Assembly: GCA_963806495.1 (NCBI GenBank)
Contig: CAWDYA010000002.1
Location: 310,001-374,000 of the forward strand
Origin: CAWDYA01 sp963806495
Lineage (GTDB): Bacteria; Acidobacteriota; Polarisedimenticolia; JACPZX01; DASXTC01
Reading direction: 5' to 3'
DNA: 64,000 bases
Below the pieces are notes generated by a model. It ran no database searches. It was not told where the DNA came from and worked only from the letters and a program-made list of their open reading frames with translations. A program made the position numbers and the translations under genes. Shown piece after piece: positions 11,647 through 20,347 of this stretch. Every line of letters starts with the position of its first letter. Positions within the stretch are counted from its first letter, which is position 1.

Positions 11647-13119
11647 TCAGCGTTGCTGCAGCCAGACGCCCCAGGCCTCGTAGAACTGTTCCAGCGTCAG
11701 CCCGGTGACCGATTGCATGGCGGCGCTAATATCGGTTCCCCGGCCCAAATGATCCAGCAGATCGTTGAGATGGGACTGCGACCATGTCTGGAGGAAGAAC
11801 TCCATCTGGGACAATGACTTGGGATAGCTGAAGGTGGCCGCCGACGAGGCGCCTCCCAGGGTGCGCCAGGCCCGGGCGAGCCCTTCCTTCTCCCGTGCAG
11901 CGCTCCGCCCCTCCACGACCTGCGCAAACCCTTCCTGCAGCCACCGTGGCGCGTTTCCACGCGTCTTGGAGGCCATGAAGCAGTGCGCCAGCTCGTGCCG
12001 GAGCACGCTCTCGAGCTGGGGCGTCATGTGGCGGATTCCCCCGACGGGGATCCGAATCTGGCCGTCGAACAGCCCGCCGACCCACTCCGGTGACTCCGTG
12101 ACCTGGTGGAAAGCGGTCCGGGGGTAGAGGGTGACCAGGATAACGGCCTCGGGATAATGGGCGAGCCGGAGGGAGAGATCGGACCAGGCGTTCTCGAGCG
12201 TGTCGAGGACCTCCTGGGCGAGCTCCGGCGAGGCTTCGTCGCCGTCGAACCGGAGCGAGAAATGAGCCGCGTTCGACTCGAAGTACCCCTCCTCTGCGCC
12301 CTTCAGCCGGCGCGCCCGCGCCAGACGCGACTCGATCATCGGGCTTGGCTCGATCGCCAGCGCCCTTTCCCACAGAGCGATCGCTTCGTCGAGGCGGCCC
12401 TGCTGGCAAGCCGATTCTCCCATCAGGAACAGCGTTCGCGGGTGATCCGGCCGTTGCGCGAGAGCATCGTCGAGAAGGGTCTCCGCCTCCTGGTATCGAT
12501 CGAGATCGATCAGCAGGGTGGCGAGGTTGAGCCGGGCCACCAGCAGGTCGGGGTCCTGCCCCAGGGAGCGCCGGTAGTGCGTCTCCGCTGTGTCATAGTC
12601 CTTCGCCGTCATCGCGAGATTGCCCAGGTAGGCGTGCAGCACGGCGATCTCCCTGCGTGCCGCCGCCTCGTCGACACCCACGCGGCCGAGACGGCCCTCG
12701 AGCTGTGTGAGTCGTTCACGGACCGCGTCCGGGTCGAGCCCCCGGGGAGTCTCCGGCGCGCTCTCCGGCTCGAGAGCCGGCGGTGGCGCGGGTACGGCCT
12801 GTCTCGCGTCCTGGCGGGGCATGATCCGCGGGGGTGACGTGGAGGCTTTCTCGAGCCTGAGGATCTGAACGAGCGGGATCCCGATGACGCCCCCGGCCAC
12901 CCGGCAGCGAAGCTCGTCGCCCGCCTCGTGGCAGCGTTGCGCCGTCAGCACCCGACCGTCCTTGAAGCGAATCGTGTCGGCCCCGACGGTGGCGGACCCG
13001 AGGGCCCAGAGGATCAGCAGGATCAATGTTCGGGCAGGACGCGGGGCGAGCGGTTCAGGAGCCCGCGAGACGAGTGATCCGCGGTTGACTGCGCTGCTGT
13101 CTGAACGTGGCGGGAACAT
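11647..13119 (-). CDS. TPR-containing secreted metalloprotease-like protein (peptidase MA-like)
   Basis: A hydrophobic segment at about residues 30-47 looks like a signal or anchor. A short domain beginning DTIRFKDGRVLTA follows, then TPR repeats (about 180-290), then a gluzincin-type domain with VLRHELAHCFMA and, downstream, WLQEGFAQVVEG. These supply the HExxH zinc ligands and the third Glu. This TPR-plus-HELAH layout is common in uncharacterised envelope peptidases. The ATG at 13119 overlaps the upstream gene by 65 bp and has no clear Shine-Dalgarno, so the exact start is uncertain. The next gene starts 28 bp downstream. Confidence 0.75.
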   Translation of the reverse strand: MFPPRSDSSAVNRGSLVSRAPEPLAPRPARTLILLILWALGSATVGADTIRFKDGRVLTAQRCHEAGDELRCRVAGGVIGIPLVQILRLEKASTSPPRIMPRQDARQAVPAPPPALEPESAPETPRGLDPDAVRERLTQLEGRLGRVGVDEAAARREIAVLHAYLGNLAMTAKDYDTAETHYRRSLGQDPDLLVARLNLATLLIDLDRYQEAETLLDDALAQRPDHPRTLFLMGESACQQGRLDEAIALWERALAIEPSPMIESRLARARRLKGAEEGYFESNAAHFSLRFDGDEASPELAQEVLDTLENAWSDLSLRLAHYPEAVILVTLYPRTAFHQVTESPEWVGGLFDGQIRIPVGGIRHMTPQLESVLRHELAHCFMASKTRGNAPRWLQEGFAQVVEGRSAAREKEGLARAWRTLGGASSAATFSYPKSLSQMEFFLQTWSQSHLNDLLDHLGRGTDISAAMQSVTGLTLEQFYEAWGVWLQQR

Positions 13120-14923
13120 CGTGGCGCAGGGCCTCCTGGGCTTTTCGCTGTGACGGGTACCGGCCCCAGTACACCCGGTAGCAGTTGCGTCCCTCGACGA
13201 TGGTCGAGAGGATGAACACCTCCGGGGAGCCGCCGGCCGTGTCCACCGCCCGTTTCACGGTCTGGTCCTGGCAGGCGGTCAGCAGCTGGATGGTGTAATC
13301 ACCCGATGCGGCGGTCACGTCCCGGCCGAACTCCCTCGCCGCTGCGCGGTAATCGCCGCGGATCAGGGCCCGGCGCCCACGGTCGGGCGGCACTGGCTCC
13401 GAGTCCAAGATATTCGATTCGGGGGGCGCCGCAACGGAGCCGACGGTCGACCGCTCGGGAGGGGGCGGCTTGTCGGGGATGGCGGTTTCGATCGACCCCG
13501 CGATGTTGTCGGGTTTTTCGTCCGTGTCGGCGGATTCGGCCGGATCGGCGGGTGTGGGAGTCATGCCGGTGGCCGGAGCGCCTGCCACCGGAGGCGCCGG
13601 TTCCATCTCGCCGGCGTCACCCGGCCCCTGCGCCATGAGGATCAGGATGAGGGCCGCCGCGCCGACAGCGAGGGCGCCGCCGATGAGAAACCACGGGCGC
13701 GAGGTGTCGTCGGGGCCGTCGTCGTACATCGACGGGGTGAACGACTCGCGTCGGTTCTCCTCGTGCAGGATGAGCGGCAGCGGCTCGGGACCGGCGGTGG
13801 CCGCTTCCCGGCCGGCTCCGGCCGCGGTCTTCGGTGCCCGCAGGGCCGGCTCGACATGGGAGGGGACATCGTCCGTGGCGGGTTCTTCCTCCAGCCCGGC
13901 ACGGGAGGGCCCTTCGGGCTCAGGGGGCGACGATTGCGTGTCCGTCCAGGGCAGAGGGACGGGTGGTGCGGGCTGGTCTTCCTCCGCCTCGTCCGGCTCG
14001 CCGGCCTCAACGGGTGAAACCGGCCCCTCGCCCTCGAATGGTGCTGTGGCGATCGGAGGCAGATCGAGCTGCACGTCGGCGGGCGTCGCGGTCCGCGCGG
14101 CGGGCGGCGGTTGGGTGGGGGCCACGTCGGCTCCCTTGATGATCTCGGCGCGACTGCGCGGCGGCGTCTTCGCATAGTTCTTCCTGACGGCGCCCACCAT
14201 GCTGAGGGCCGCGATGACCGAGGAGGCGAAGTAATCGGGAAGGGAGGTCAGGGCGCAGACCTGGGCCACCGATCGCTTGCCGTCGATGTGGCGGAGGACC
14301 GACTGGAACTCGCCCGGCAGGGTCAGCCCGGGCTCCTCCAGCACGGAGCGCTTCACCACGTAGACGGTGTCGAGCGTGCCTATCTCGTCGAGCACGAGGG
14401 CGCGATCTCCCAGCTCCAGCACACCCTTGAGGATCAGCGGGCGCGGATCGATCCCGAGGTCGGGTGTCCCGGGGGCGAGCTGCCGCTCGCGCACCCGGTA
14501 CTCGCCTTCGTGTTCCGAGAACAGGGCCTGCACGATCTCTTCCGCGCGGCCCTTCTCGATCTGCATCAGCTCGCGGGGGCTCACGTACCCCAGCCCCGTC
14601 AGCGCGTCACGCAGCGTGGCATCGCGCGCCCGCAACTCCGCCTCCGCCCACTGCGCCTCGGTGAGCGCTCCGTTGCGGATCAGGTAGGCCTTGAGCCCTT
14701 CCTCGCGATCGGTGGAGATCGCCCATGCGATATGGCCGTCGGAGAAATGGATCTCGCGCGTGGTCTCGGGGATCTCGTCGCCTGCGGCTCCGGCGACGGC
14801 CTCGGGCGGCCGTGTGGTGGCCTGGAAGACTCCCGTGAAGTCGTCCTCCTGCAACGCGGCAAGGAGACGCGGGATCCTCAGGTCCTTGAGGTCGCCGTGG
14901 AGATGGAATAGGGAAAGAGCCAT
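13055..14923 (-). CDS. DUF4388 - transmembrane - SPOR domain protein
   Basis: A 622-residue protein. The N-terminal ~220 residues are a DUF4388-like module (MALSLFHLHGDLKDL; REIHFSDGHIAWA) of the kind found in gliding and social-motility signalling proteins. A long Pro/Glu-rich linker follows, then one transmembrane helix (about 411-433). A periplasmic Pro-rich stretch ends in a SPOR-type domain (about 545-622; YTIQLLTACQDQ, NCYRVYWGRYPSQRKAQEAL). SPOR domains bind denuded peptidoglycan at division sites, so the protein may link a cytoplasmic regulator to the septal wall. The ATG at 14923 is taken as start; a -10/-35 promoter lies ~50 bases upstream. Confidence 0.82.
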   Translation of the reverse strand: MALSLFHLHGDLKDLRIPRLLAALQEDDFTGVFQATTRPPEAVAGAAGDEIPETTREIHFSDGHIAWAISTDREEGLKAYLIRNGALTEAQWAEAELRARDATLRDALTGLGYVSPRELMQIEKGRAEEIVQALFSEHEGEYRVRERQLAPGTPDLGIDPRPLILKGVLELGDRALVLDEIGTLDTVYVVKRSVLEEPGLTLPGEFQSVLRHIDGKRSVAQVCALTSLPDYFASSVIAALSMVGAVRKNYAKTPPRSRAEIIKGADVAPTQPPPAARTATPADVQLDLPPIATAPFEGEGPVSPVEAGEPDEAEEDQPAPPVPLPWTDTQSSPPEPEGPSRAGLEEEPATDDVPSHVEPALRAPKTAAGAGREAATAGPEPLPLILHEENRRESFTPSMYDDGPDDTSRPWFLIGGALAVGAAALILILMAQGPGDAGEMEPAPPVAGAPATGMTPTPADPAESADTDEKPDNIAGSIETAIPDKPPPPERSTVGSVAAPPESNILDSEPVPPDRGRRALIRGDYRAAAREFGRDVTAASGDYTIQLLTACQDQTVKRAVDTAGGSPEVFILSTIVEGRNCYRVYWGRYPSQRKAQEALRHDVPATFRQQRSQPRITRLAGS

Positions 14924-14978
14924 GGGTGAAGGACTCGTCGAGCGGACGCGGCCGGACCAGACAACACGAGGCACGCGG

Positions 14979-15008
14979 ATTATAGGCACCGTGGTTCGCG
15001 GGTGTCAA
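14979..15008 (-). promoter_or_regulatory. sigma-70-type promoter for the 14923 gene cluster
   Basis: Read on the minus strand, TTGACA (15003-15008) and TATAAT (14979-14984) are separated by 18 bases. Both hexamers match the consensus perfectly. The start of transcription would be near 14972, giving a leader of about 48 bases before the ATG at 14923. Confidence 0.75.
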
Positions 15009-15029
15009 TAGATCGGCCTCGGCGGCGCA

Positions 15030-15038
15030 TGTTATAGT
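15030..15038 (+). promoter_or_regulatory. extended -10 promoter element for nadB
   Basis: TGTTATAGT reads as an extended -10 (TGnTATAGT) with no recognisable -35 at the usual distance. It points toward nadB, whose ATG is ~150 bases downstream. It lies back to back with the minus-strand promoter at 14979-15008, so the two transcription units may interfere. Confidence 0.45.
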
Positions 15039-15190
15039 CGTGCCGGTCCAGCACCATTCTCGCCATCCAGCCGGAGCCCGAACATGATGTCCGACCCGAA
15101 ACGACGGAGGACCGGGCATGGGCGGCACGCCCGCATCGGGGCGGATCGGCCCGGGCGGCCGACCGGAGCCTGGAACATCCCTTGAAGGTC

Positions 15191-16834
15191 ATGAAGCCGG
15201 GCGATCTCGGCGCGGCGCAGGCGCATTACGACGTCATCGTCGTTGGCAGCGGCGTGGCGGGGCTGCGTGCGGCGATCGAGGCCGGCGAGGGGAATCTCTC
15301 GGTCGCGCTGCTGGCGAAGGACTCCGCGAGCGACAGCAGCACGGACCGTGCGCAGGGCGGCGTGGCTGTCGCCCTTTCCGACGAGGATCAGGTCGGCCTC
15401 CACTACAGCGATACGCTCGCGGCGGGTGACGGTCTGTGCGACGAGCGGGCCGTCAACGTGATGGTGGGAGAGGGCCCCCGGTACATCAGCCAGCTCATCG
15501 AGTGGGGAGCCGAGTTCGACCGTGAGGGAAGCCGCCTGGCCTTTACACGCGAGGCCGCGCACAGCACGCGCCGCATCCTTCACGCGCATGGCGACGCCAC
15601 CGGCCGGGAGATACTGCGCGCTCTGTGGCAGAAGGCCTCGACGCTCGAAAGCGTCACGTTCTTTCCGCATACCTACTCGGTGGATCTCTTCCTCGAGGAT
15701 CGCGTCTGCCGCGGTCTGATCGTGCTCGACGAGACCACAGGCCTCGTGAGGCGCATCGCGGCCGATGCGGTGGTCATGGCCACCGGCGGCCTCGGTCAGC
15801 TCTATCTCGAGACCACCAATCCGCCGCAGGCGACGGGAGACGGTGTGGCCATCGCCTGGCGTGCGGGAGCGCTGCTGCGCGACATGGAATTCGTCCAGTT
15901 CCATCCCACATCGCTGCACATCGCGGGGGCGCCGCGGTTCCTTCTCAGCGAGGCGCTGCGGGGAGAGGGTGGCCTGCTCAAGAGCCCTGACGGGCGCCGC
16001 TTCATGCTGGGAGTCGATCCGCGCGCGGAACTCGCGCCCCGGGACGTGGTGGCGCGCGTCATCTATCGCGAGATCGCCTCGAGCGGCACCGACCACGTGA
16101 TGCTCGACCTCACGCATCTCGACCCTGATTTCATCGAAAGACGGTTCCCCGGCATACACGCCACCTGCCTTCGTTACGGCGTGGATATCGCGCGCGAACC
16201 GGTGCCCGTCGCCCCCGCCGCCCACTATCACATGGGGGGCATCGCGACGGATTTGTGGGGGCGCACGACGGTCGGCGGCCTGTACGCGGCCGGCGAGGTC
16301 ACGTGCACGGGAGTGCACGGCGCCAACCGCCTGGCGAGCAACTCCCTGCTCGAAGGGCTCGTGTTCGGAGCCCGTGCGGGCCGCGCGCTGATGGAAGATC
16401 GCCCGGGCGCGAGCCGGCGTCACGCCTCGGCCGGGCCGCCGGTGCCGGCGCTGGGCGCCGCGGCGGGGAAGGCGGCTGAGGTCGTGCGCCGGGTGCGCGA
16501 GCTCTCCTGGGAGTGCCTGGGTATCGTGCGCGAGGAGGCCGGGCTGACGGAGGCGTTGCGGCGGCTCGAGTCTCTCGGCGCTGCGATGGAGGCGGTGCCG
16601 TCCTCCGGACATCCTGAGCCGGGCAAGGTGCGCGCCAGGCTCGAGGCGGCGAACATGGTCGTGCTCGCGGAGCTCGTCGCCCGGTCCGCAATCCTGAGAC
16701 GCGAGAGTCGTGGAGCCCATTTCCGATCCGACCATCCCCGGCGAGATGATGCACGCTACGGCAGGTCGTCCTATATCGGAAGGGGGGTGCCCGAGGGGGT
16801 GATCGGCGCGCCGGCGACCGGGATGCCGGGCTGA
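15191..16834 (+). CDS. nadB: L-aspartate oxidase
   Basis: FAD enzyme oxidising L-aspartate to iminoaspartate, the first step of de novo NAD synthesis with NadA. The Rossmann motif VVGSGVAGLRAAIEAG is near residue 17. The active-site blocks DRAQGGVAVAL, HSTRRILHAHGDATGREI, FVQFHPTSL and HGANRLASNSLLEG are all present. It is related to the succinate dehydrogenase flavoprotein, but the ~547-residue length and lack of SDH partners favour NadB. A TTG at 15182 would add three residues. nadA and nadC are not in the window. It abuts a convergent small gene with no gap. Confidence 0.93.
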   Translation: MKPGDLGAAQAHYDVIVVGSGVAGLRAAIEAGEGNLSVALLAKDSASDSSTDRAQGGVAVALSDEDQVGLHYSDTLAAGDGLCDERAVNVMVGEGPRYISQLIEWGAEFDREGSRLAFTREAAHSTRRILHAHGDATGREILRALWQKASTLESVTFFPHTYSVDLFLEDRVCRGLIVLDETTGLVRRIAADAVVMATGGLGQLYLETTNPPQATGDGVAIAWRAGALLRDMEFVQFHPTSLHIAGAPRFLLSEALRGEGGLLKSPDGRRFMLGVDPRAELAPRDVVARVIYREIASSGTDHVMLDLTHLDPDFIERRFPGIHATCLRYGVDIAREPVPVAPAAHYHMGGIATDLWGRTTVGGLYAAGEVTCTGVHGANRLASNSLLEGLVFGARAGRALMEDRPGASRRHASAGPPVPALGAAAGKAAEVVRRVRELSWECLGIVREEAGLTEALRRLESLGAAMEAVPSSGHPEPGKVRARLEAANMVVLAELVARSAILRRESRGAHFRSDHPRRDDARYGRSSYIGRGVPEGVIGAPATGMPG

Positions 16835-17023
16835 TCAGGTGGTCGGGTCGACGTACTGCTTGAGGATGTTGAATACCTTCCCGTCGGCGGTCTTGATCAG
16901 GTAGTGGGCCTCCCACTCCTTGATGATGCTCACCGGATCGCCGGCGCCGAGTGGAACCTCGACCGGATCCACGGACTTCTGAAGACTGTGCTTCAGCGTG
17001 ACGTCCTGCCTGATGGTCGGCAT
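16835..17023 (-). CDS. small protein, 62 residues, unknown function
   Basis: A short ORF with a textbook GGGAGGT Shine-Dalgarno 8 bases before its ATG. It follows lepB by 17 bp on the same strand, so it is probably translated from the lepB transcript. The sequence is half hydrophobic and half charged (VSIIKEWEAHYLIKTADGKV near residues 30-49) and reads like one compact beta-rich domain, possibly SH3-like. There is no signal peptide, cysteine or catalytic motif. The good ribosome site and tight packing between lepB and nadB make it more likely real than a chance ORF. Confidence 0.6.
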   Translation of the reverse strand: MPTIRQDVTLKHSLQKSVDPVEVPLGAGDPVSIIKEWEAHYLIKTADGKVFNILKQYVDPTT

Positions 17024-17040
17024 GACCGCAACCTCCCTGG

Positions 17041-17850
17041 TCAGGTGATGAACCGCAGACAGCGCCTGTAGCGCGATTTGGGGATGAAATAGATCAGCTT
17101 GTTTGCGATGCTCTTCACGCGATCGATCAGGGTTGTGCGCGTGTAATCGTTCTCCTCGCCGGAGAACGACCACCAGATGATGAATGCCTTGCCCTTGATG
17201 TTCTCCCGCGGGACGGTGCCCCAGGAGCGGCTGTCCTTGGAATTGTCCCGGTTGTCGCCCATGCAGAAGTAGTGCCCTTCGGGGATGAGCATCCTGTCGA
17301 AGTCGAACTCGTTGCCGAAACGCCGGCTCTGCCACCGCTTCGGCGCCGGCTCGGCCGCCGAGAGCGGGGCCTCTCCCTCCTTGATCCGCGCCCACGACTC
17401 GGCGTTGAGTTCCGTCTCGTGGATCTTGTACGGCTCCTTGAGGGGTACCCCGTTGATGTAGACCGTCTTGTCCTTGACTTCGATGAACTCCCCGGGCAGC
17501 CCGATCACCCGCTTGATGTAGTCCTTCTCCGGCTCCTCGGGATACTTGAACACGATGATGTCGCCGCGCTTGACGTCGCGGATCGGCAGCAGCGTCTTCT
17601 CGATGCTGCTCATGGTCGGCGCATAGATGAACTTGTTCACCATGATGTAGTCGCCCACGAGCAGCGTGGGGATCATCGATCCGGTCGGAATCTTCGATTG
17701 CTGGAAGACGAAGGCGCGCGCGAAGACGACGAAGATGACGCAGATCACGATCGTCTCGAAGTAGTCCCGGACGATGCCCTTCGTCATATCGCGCGACTCG
17801 GGCGCGGTCTCATCCGTGACGTGCCCGTTGGCGGTCCGTTCGTAGCTCAT
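17041..17850 (-). CDS. lepB: signal peptidase I
   Basis: Membrane-bound serine protease that removes signal peptides from exported proteins. An N-terminal helix (about residues 30-47) precedes the catalytic Ser in KIPTGSMIPTLLVGD. The general-base Lys lies in DYIKRVIGLPGE. The box MGDNRDNSKDSRSWG is the family's C-terminal signature. An insertion between the second and third boxes (about residues 140-190) is typical of Gram-negative enzymes. Length 269. The upstream gene ends 8 bp before its start, so the LOG-family gene, lepB and the 62-residue protein are probably one operon. Confidence 0.94.
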   Translation of the reverse strand: MSYERTANGHVTDETAPESRDMTKGIVRDYFETIVICVIFVVFARAFVFQQSKIPTGSMIPTLLVGDYIMVNKFIYAPTMSSIEKTLLPIRDVKRGDIIVFKYPEEPEKDYIKRVIGLPGEFIEVKDKTVYINGVPLKEPYKIHETELNAESWARIKEGEAPLSAAEPAPKRWQSRRFGNEFDFDRMLIPEGHYFCMGDNRDNSKDSRSWGTVPRENIKGKAFIIWWSFSGEENDYTRTTLIDRVKSIANKLIYFIPKSRYRRCLRFIT

Positions 17851-17857
17851 GCCAGGA

Positions 17858-18436
17858 TTACCTGCATTCCGTGTTTCTCCGGATCACCTCGACGGCCTCG
17901 TCGGGTGTCGAGACCACGCGGGTGATGTCCAACTGAGGCCGGTCGAGGAGCCCCTGGCCGCCCAGCAGGTCGAGAAGGCGGCTCCAGACCGCGCCGATGA
18001 GAACGATGGGCCGGTCGCCGAGGAGCCGTGCCCTGTGCAAGGCCCAGAGGAAGGTGAGTTCCGCGAGGGTTCCTGCTTTTCCGGGCAGAATTATATAACC
18101 GGCCGACCGGTCGATCAATTCGCGGGTCCGTTCGAACAGCCCCGGTTCCTCACGGTGCTCGGACAGGTACGGGTTGGGCTCCCGGCGCAGGGGGCTCAGC
18201 GCGCGCGTGGTGATCCCGAGCGTGCGCCCCCCCGCCTCCAGCGCCCCGCGTGAGGCGGCCTCCATCACGCCGCCGTAGCCCCCGGTCACCACGAGGTAAC
18301 CGTGCGTGGCGAGAAGCCTCCCCACGGCGCGCGCCTCGGCGTACGCCGCGGAGCCTTCATCCGGCTCCGAGGAGCCGAAGACGGCCACGCCGACCACGCC
18401 TCCCCGCGGTTCAGTCGCCGCCACCGGCCGTTCCAT
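17858..18436 (-). CDS. LOG-family (lysine decarboxylase-like) nucleotide-binding protein
   Basis: A 192-residue Rossmann-like protein of the LOG/TIGR00725 group. The motifs VAVFGSSEP, VVTGGYGGVMEAA and ILPGKAGTLAELTFLW are clear; the last corresponds to the PGGxGTxxE signature, with Lys replacing the second Gly. LOG enzymes cleave cytokinin nucleotide monophosphates in plants, while many bacterial members have no proven role. The ATG overlaps the 3' end of ggt by 26 bp and lepB follows 8 bp later, so the three are probably co-transcribed. No lysine decarboxylase activity is implied. Confidence 0.83.
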   Translation of the reverse strand: MERPVAATEPRGGVVGVAVFGSSEPDEGSAAYAEARAVGRLLATHGYLVVTGGYGGVMEAASRGALEAGGRTLGITTRALSPLRREPNPYLSEHREEPGLFERTRELIDRSAGYIILPGKAGTLAELTFLWALHRARLLGDRPIVLIGAVWSRLLDLLGGQGLLDRPQLDITRVVSTPDEAVEVIRRNTECR

Positions 18437-20138
18437 AGCCGCGCGAGTCGGAGGCGCCGTACACCCAGCCCTCGGCAGAGTCGACGAGAATCGCCTGAAT
18501 ATCGCCCCGCGGACGCCTCTCGACCAGCACGTGTCCGCGTCCTGCCAGCGCCTCCTTCACGTCGGCGGGGAAGCCTCCCTGCTCGAGGAACAGCTTGTCC
18601 GGCTCCCACTGGTGATGGAACCGGGGCGCGTCCACGGCGGCCTGCAGCTCCATGCCGAAGTCGAGAACGTTGAGCATCGTCTGAAGGACGGAGGTGATGA
18701 TGGTCGGCCCGCCCGGCGAACCGAGCACCATGACGGGACGCTCGGTCCCCGAGGCGTCGCGTTTCAGCACGAGGGTGGGCGCCATGGACGAGAGCATCCT
18801 CTTGCCCGGAGCGATGCTGTTGGCCTGGCCGCCGACCAGTCCGTACATGTTCGGCTCGCCGGGCCGGATGCTGAAATCATCCATCTCGTTGTTGAGCAGG
18901 AAACCGAGCCCGTCGACGACTGCGCCGCAGCCGAACCACGCGTTGAGCGTGTAGGTGTTGGCCACCATGCCGCCGGAGGCATCGAGGACCGAGAAGTGGG
19001 TCGTGGATGTCTTCTCGAACGCGAGCGGATCGCCGGGCCCCGCGTCCGGCGCCGGCGTGGCCCGGCCGGGATCGAAATTGCGCATCATGCGGCTCGCGTA
19101 GTCGGGGGAGAGCAGACCCGAGAGCGGGACGCTGGCGAAAGCCGGGTCGCCGAGCCAGCGCGCGCGATCGGCGAATGCCCGCTTCATCGCTTCGGCGACG
19201 ACATGGATGTATGCGGACGAGTTGTGTCCCATGGCCTCGAGATCGAACGGCTCGATCATGTGCAGGATCTCGAGCAGCGCGACGCCGCCGGAGCTGGACG
19301 GGGGCACCGAGACGATCTCCCAGGATCGGTAGATGCCCGAGAGCGGGGTCTTCTCGAGGGGTCGGTATCCGGCGAGATCCTCACGGGTGACGAGCCCGCC
19401 GTGCGCCTCCATGTCGGAGGCGATCCGCGCGGCGATCTTCCCCTCGTAGAAAGCCCCGGCCCCGCCGCGCGCGATCGCCTCGAGTGTCGCGGCCAGATCC
19501 TTCTGCACGAGACGGTCCCCCTCCTGGAGCGGTCCTCCGTCCTTGAAGAAAATCGTCCGCGCCGCGGGATACTCCTGGAGCCGCTTCTGGCCGGCGCGCA
19601 ACGCGTCGCCCAGACCCCTGTCGATGATGAACCCGTCCCTCGCCAGCCGGATAGCCGGCTCGAGCGCGCGACGGAGCGTGATCGTCCCGTGCCGCTGGAG
19701 CGCGAGGGCCAGACCGGCCACGGTGCCCGGTACGCCGGCGGCCAGATAGGTCGAGCGGCTGGCGCCGGGGATCACCTCGCCGTTCGGGTCCAGGAACATG
19801 TCCCGCGCCGCGCGGCCGGGGGCCACCTCCCGGTAGTCGATCACGACCGACGTGCCGTCGGCCTTGCGGATGAGCATGTAGCCGCCACCGCCGATGTTGC
19901 CCGCCTGCGGATAGGTCACGGCGAGAACGAAACCCATCGTCACGGCGGCGTCGACCGCGTTGCCTCCTTCGCTCAGGACGCGCCGTCCCTCGGCGACCGC
20001 CAGGGGCTCCGGGCCGGCCACCATGCTGTGCCGGGCGCGCGCTGCGGGGCGGGAGGCGGCCTGGGCCGCCGCGGGAAGCGCCAACGCGATGCAGACGACC
20101 GCCAGGATGGCGGCATGCAGGCGCCTCGGACGGTTCAT
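18411..20138 (-). CDS. ggt: gamma-glutamyltransferase (secreted, autoprocessing)
   Basis: Periplasmic or extracellular N-terminal nucleophile hydrolase that cleaves gamma-glutamyl amides such as glutathione. Residues 1-27 are a signal peptide. The propeptide is cut before the catalytic Thr in TTHFSV (about residues 376-381), followed by NTYTLNAWFGCG. The small subunit also carries MVLGSPGGPTI and DAPRFHHQW. Length 575 matches the family. A minus-strand TATAGT box (20171-20176) sits upstream with a good GGAGGAG Shine-Dalgarno near the ATG, but no clear -35. The end overlaps the LOG-family start. Confidence 0.93.
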   Translation of the reverse strand: MNRPRRLHAAILAVVCIALALPAAAQAASRPAARARHSMVAGPEPLAVAEGRRVLSEGGNAVDAAVTMGFVLAVTYPQAGNIGGGGYMLIRKADGTSVVIDYREVAPGRAARDMFLDPNGEVIPGASRSTYLAAGVPGTVAGLALALQRHGTITLRRALEPAIRLARDGFIIDRGLGDALRAGQKRLQEYPAARTIFFKDGGPLQEGDRLVQKDLAATLEAIARGGAGAFYEGKIAARIASDMEAHGGLVTREDLAGYRPLEKTPLSGIYRSWEIVSVPPSSSGGVALLEILHMIEPFDLEAMGHNSSAYIHVVAEAMKRAFADRARWLGDPAFASVPLSGLLSPDYASRMMRNFDPGRATPAPDAGPGDPLAFEKTSTTHFSVLDASGGMVANTYTLNAWFGCGAVVDGLGFLLNNEMDDFSIRPGEPNMYGLVGGQANSIAPGKRMLSSMAPTLVLKRDASGTERPVMVLGSPGGPTIITSVLQTMLNVLDFGMELQAAVDAPRFHHQWEPDKLFLEQGGFPADVKEALAGRGHVLVERRPRGDIQAILVDSAEGWVYGASDSRGYGTAGGGD

Positions 20139-20182
20139 CGGCTCGTTCTCCTCCTCGCGAGAGCGCCGGTACTATACGACAT

Positions 20183-20347
20183 TCACGCGTCCTGGTCCCC
20201 CTGCCGGCCGAGCGACTGCCTGATGCGGTCGATGAGCCGCTGGATGCGGCGCTGCCGCACCCCGAGGCTGAGCAGGTAGCCGCCCATCAGCAGCCAGATG
20301 ATGTTGTAGGCCCAGAACAGGTACTGGAATTTCTGTGCGTCGGTCAC
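20183..20347 (-). CDS. ccmD: CcmD-like small haem-exporter subunit
   Basis: A 54-residue protein with one transmembrane helix (FWAYNIIWLLMGGYLLSLGV) followed by a basic, cytoplasmic tail (RQRRIQRLIDRIRQ). This is the size and layout of CcmD, which helps release haem-loaded CcmE from the CcmABC complex. The GTG start overlaps the ccmC stop (GTGA) and has a GAGGAG Shine-Dalgarno. Sequence similarity alone is weak for such a short protein, so the name rests mainly on position at the end of the ccm operon. Confidence 0.72.
   Translation of the reverse strand: MTDAQKFQYLFWAYNIIWLLMGGYLLSLGVRQRRIQRLIDRIRQSLGRQGDQDA

Noticed and set aside
18306..20279. Plus-strand open frame of 657 codons
   Set aside because: It is the complement of ggt. 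It is His/Arg-rich with no motifs, as expected of an antisense frame in GC-rich DNA.
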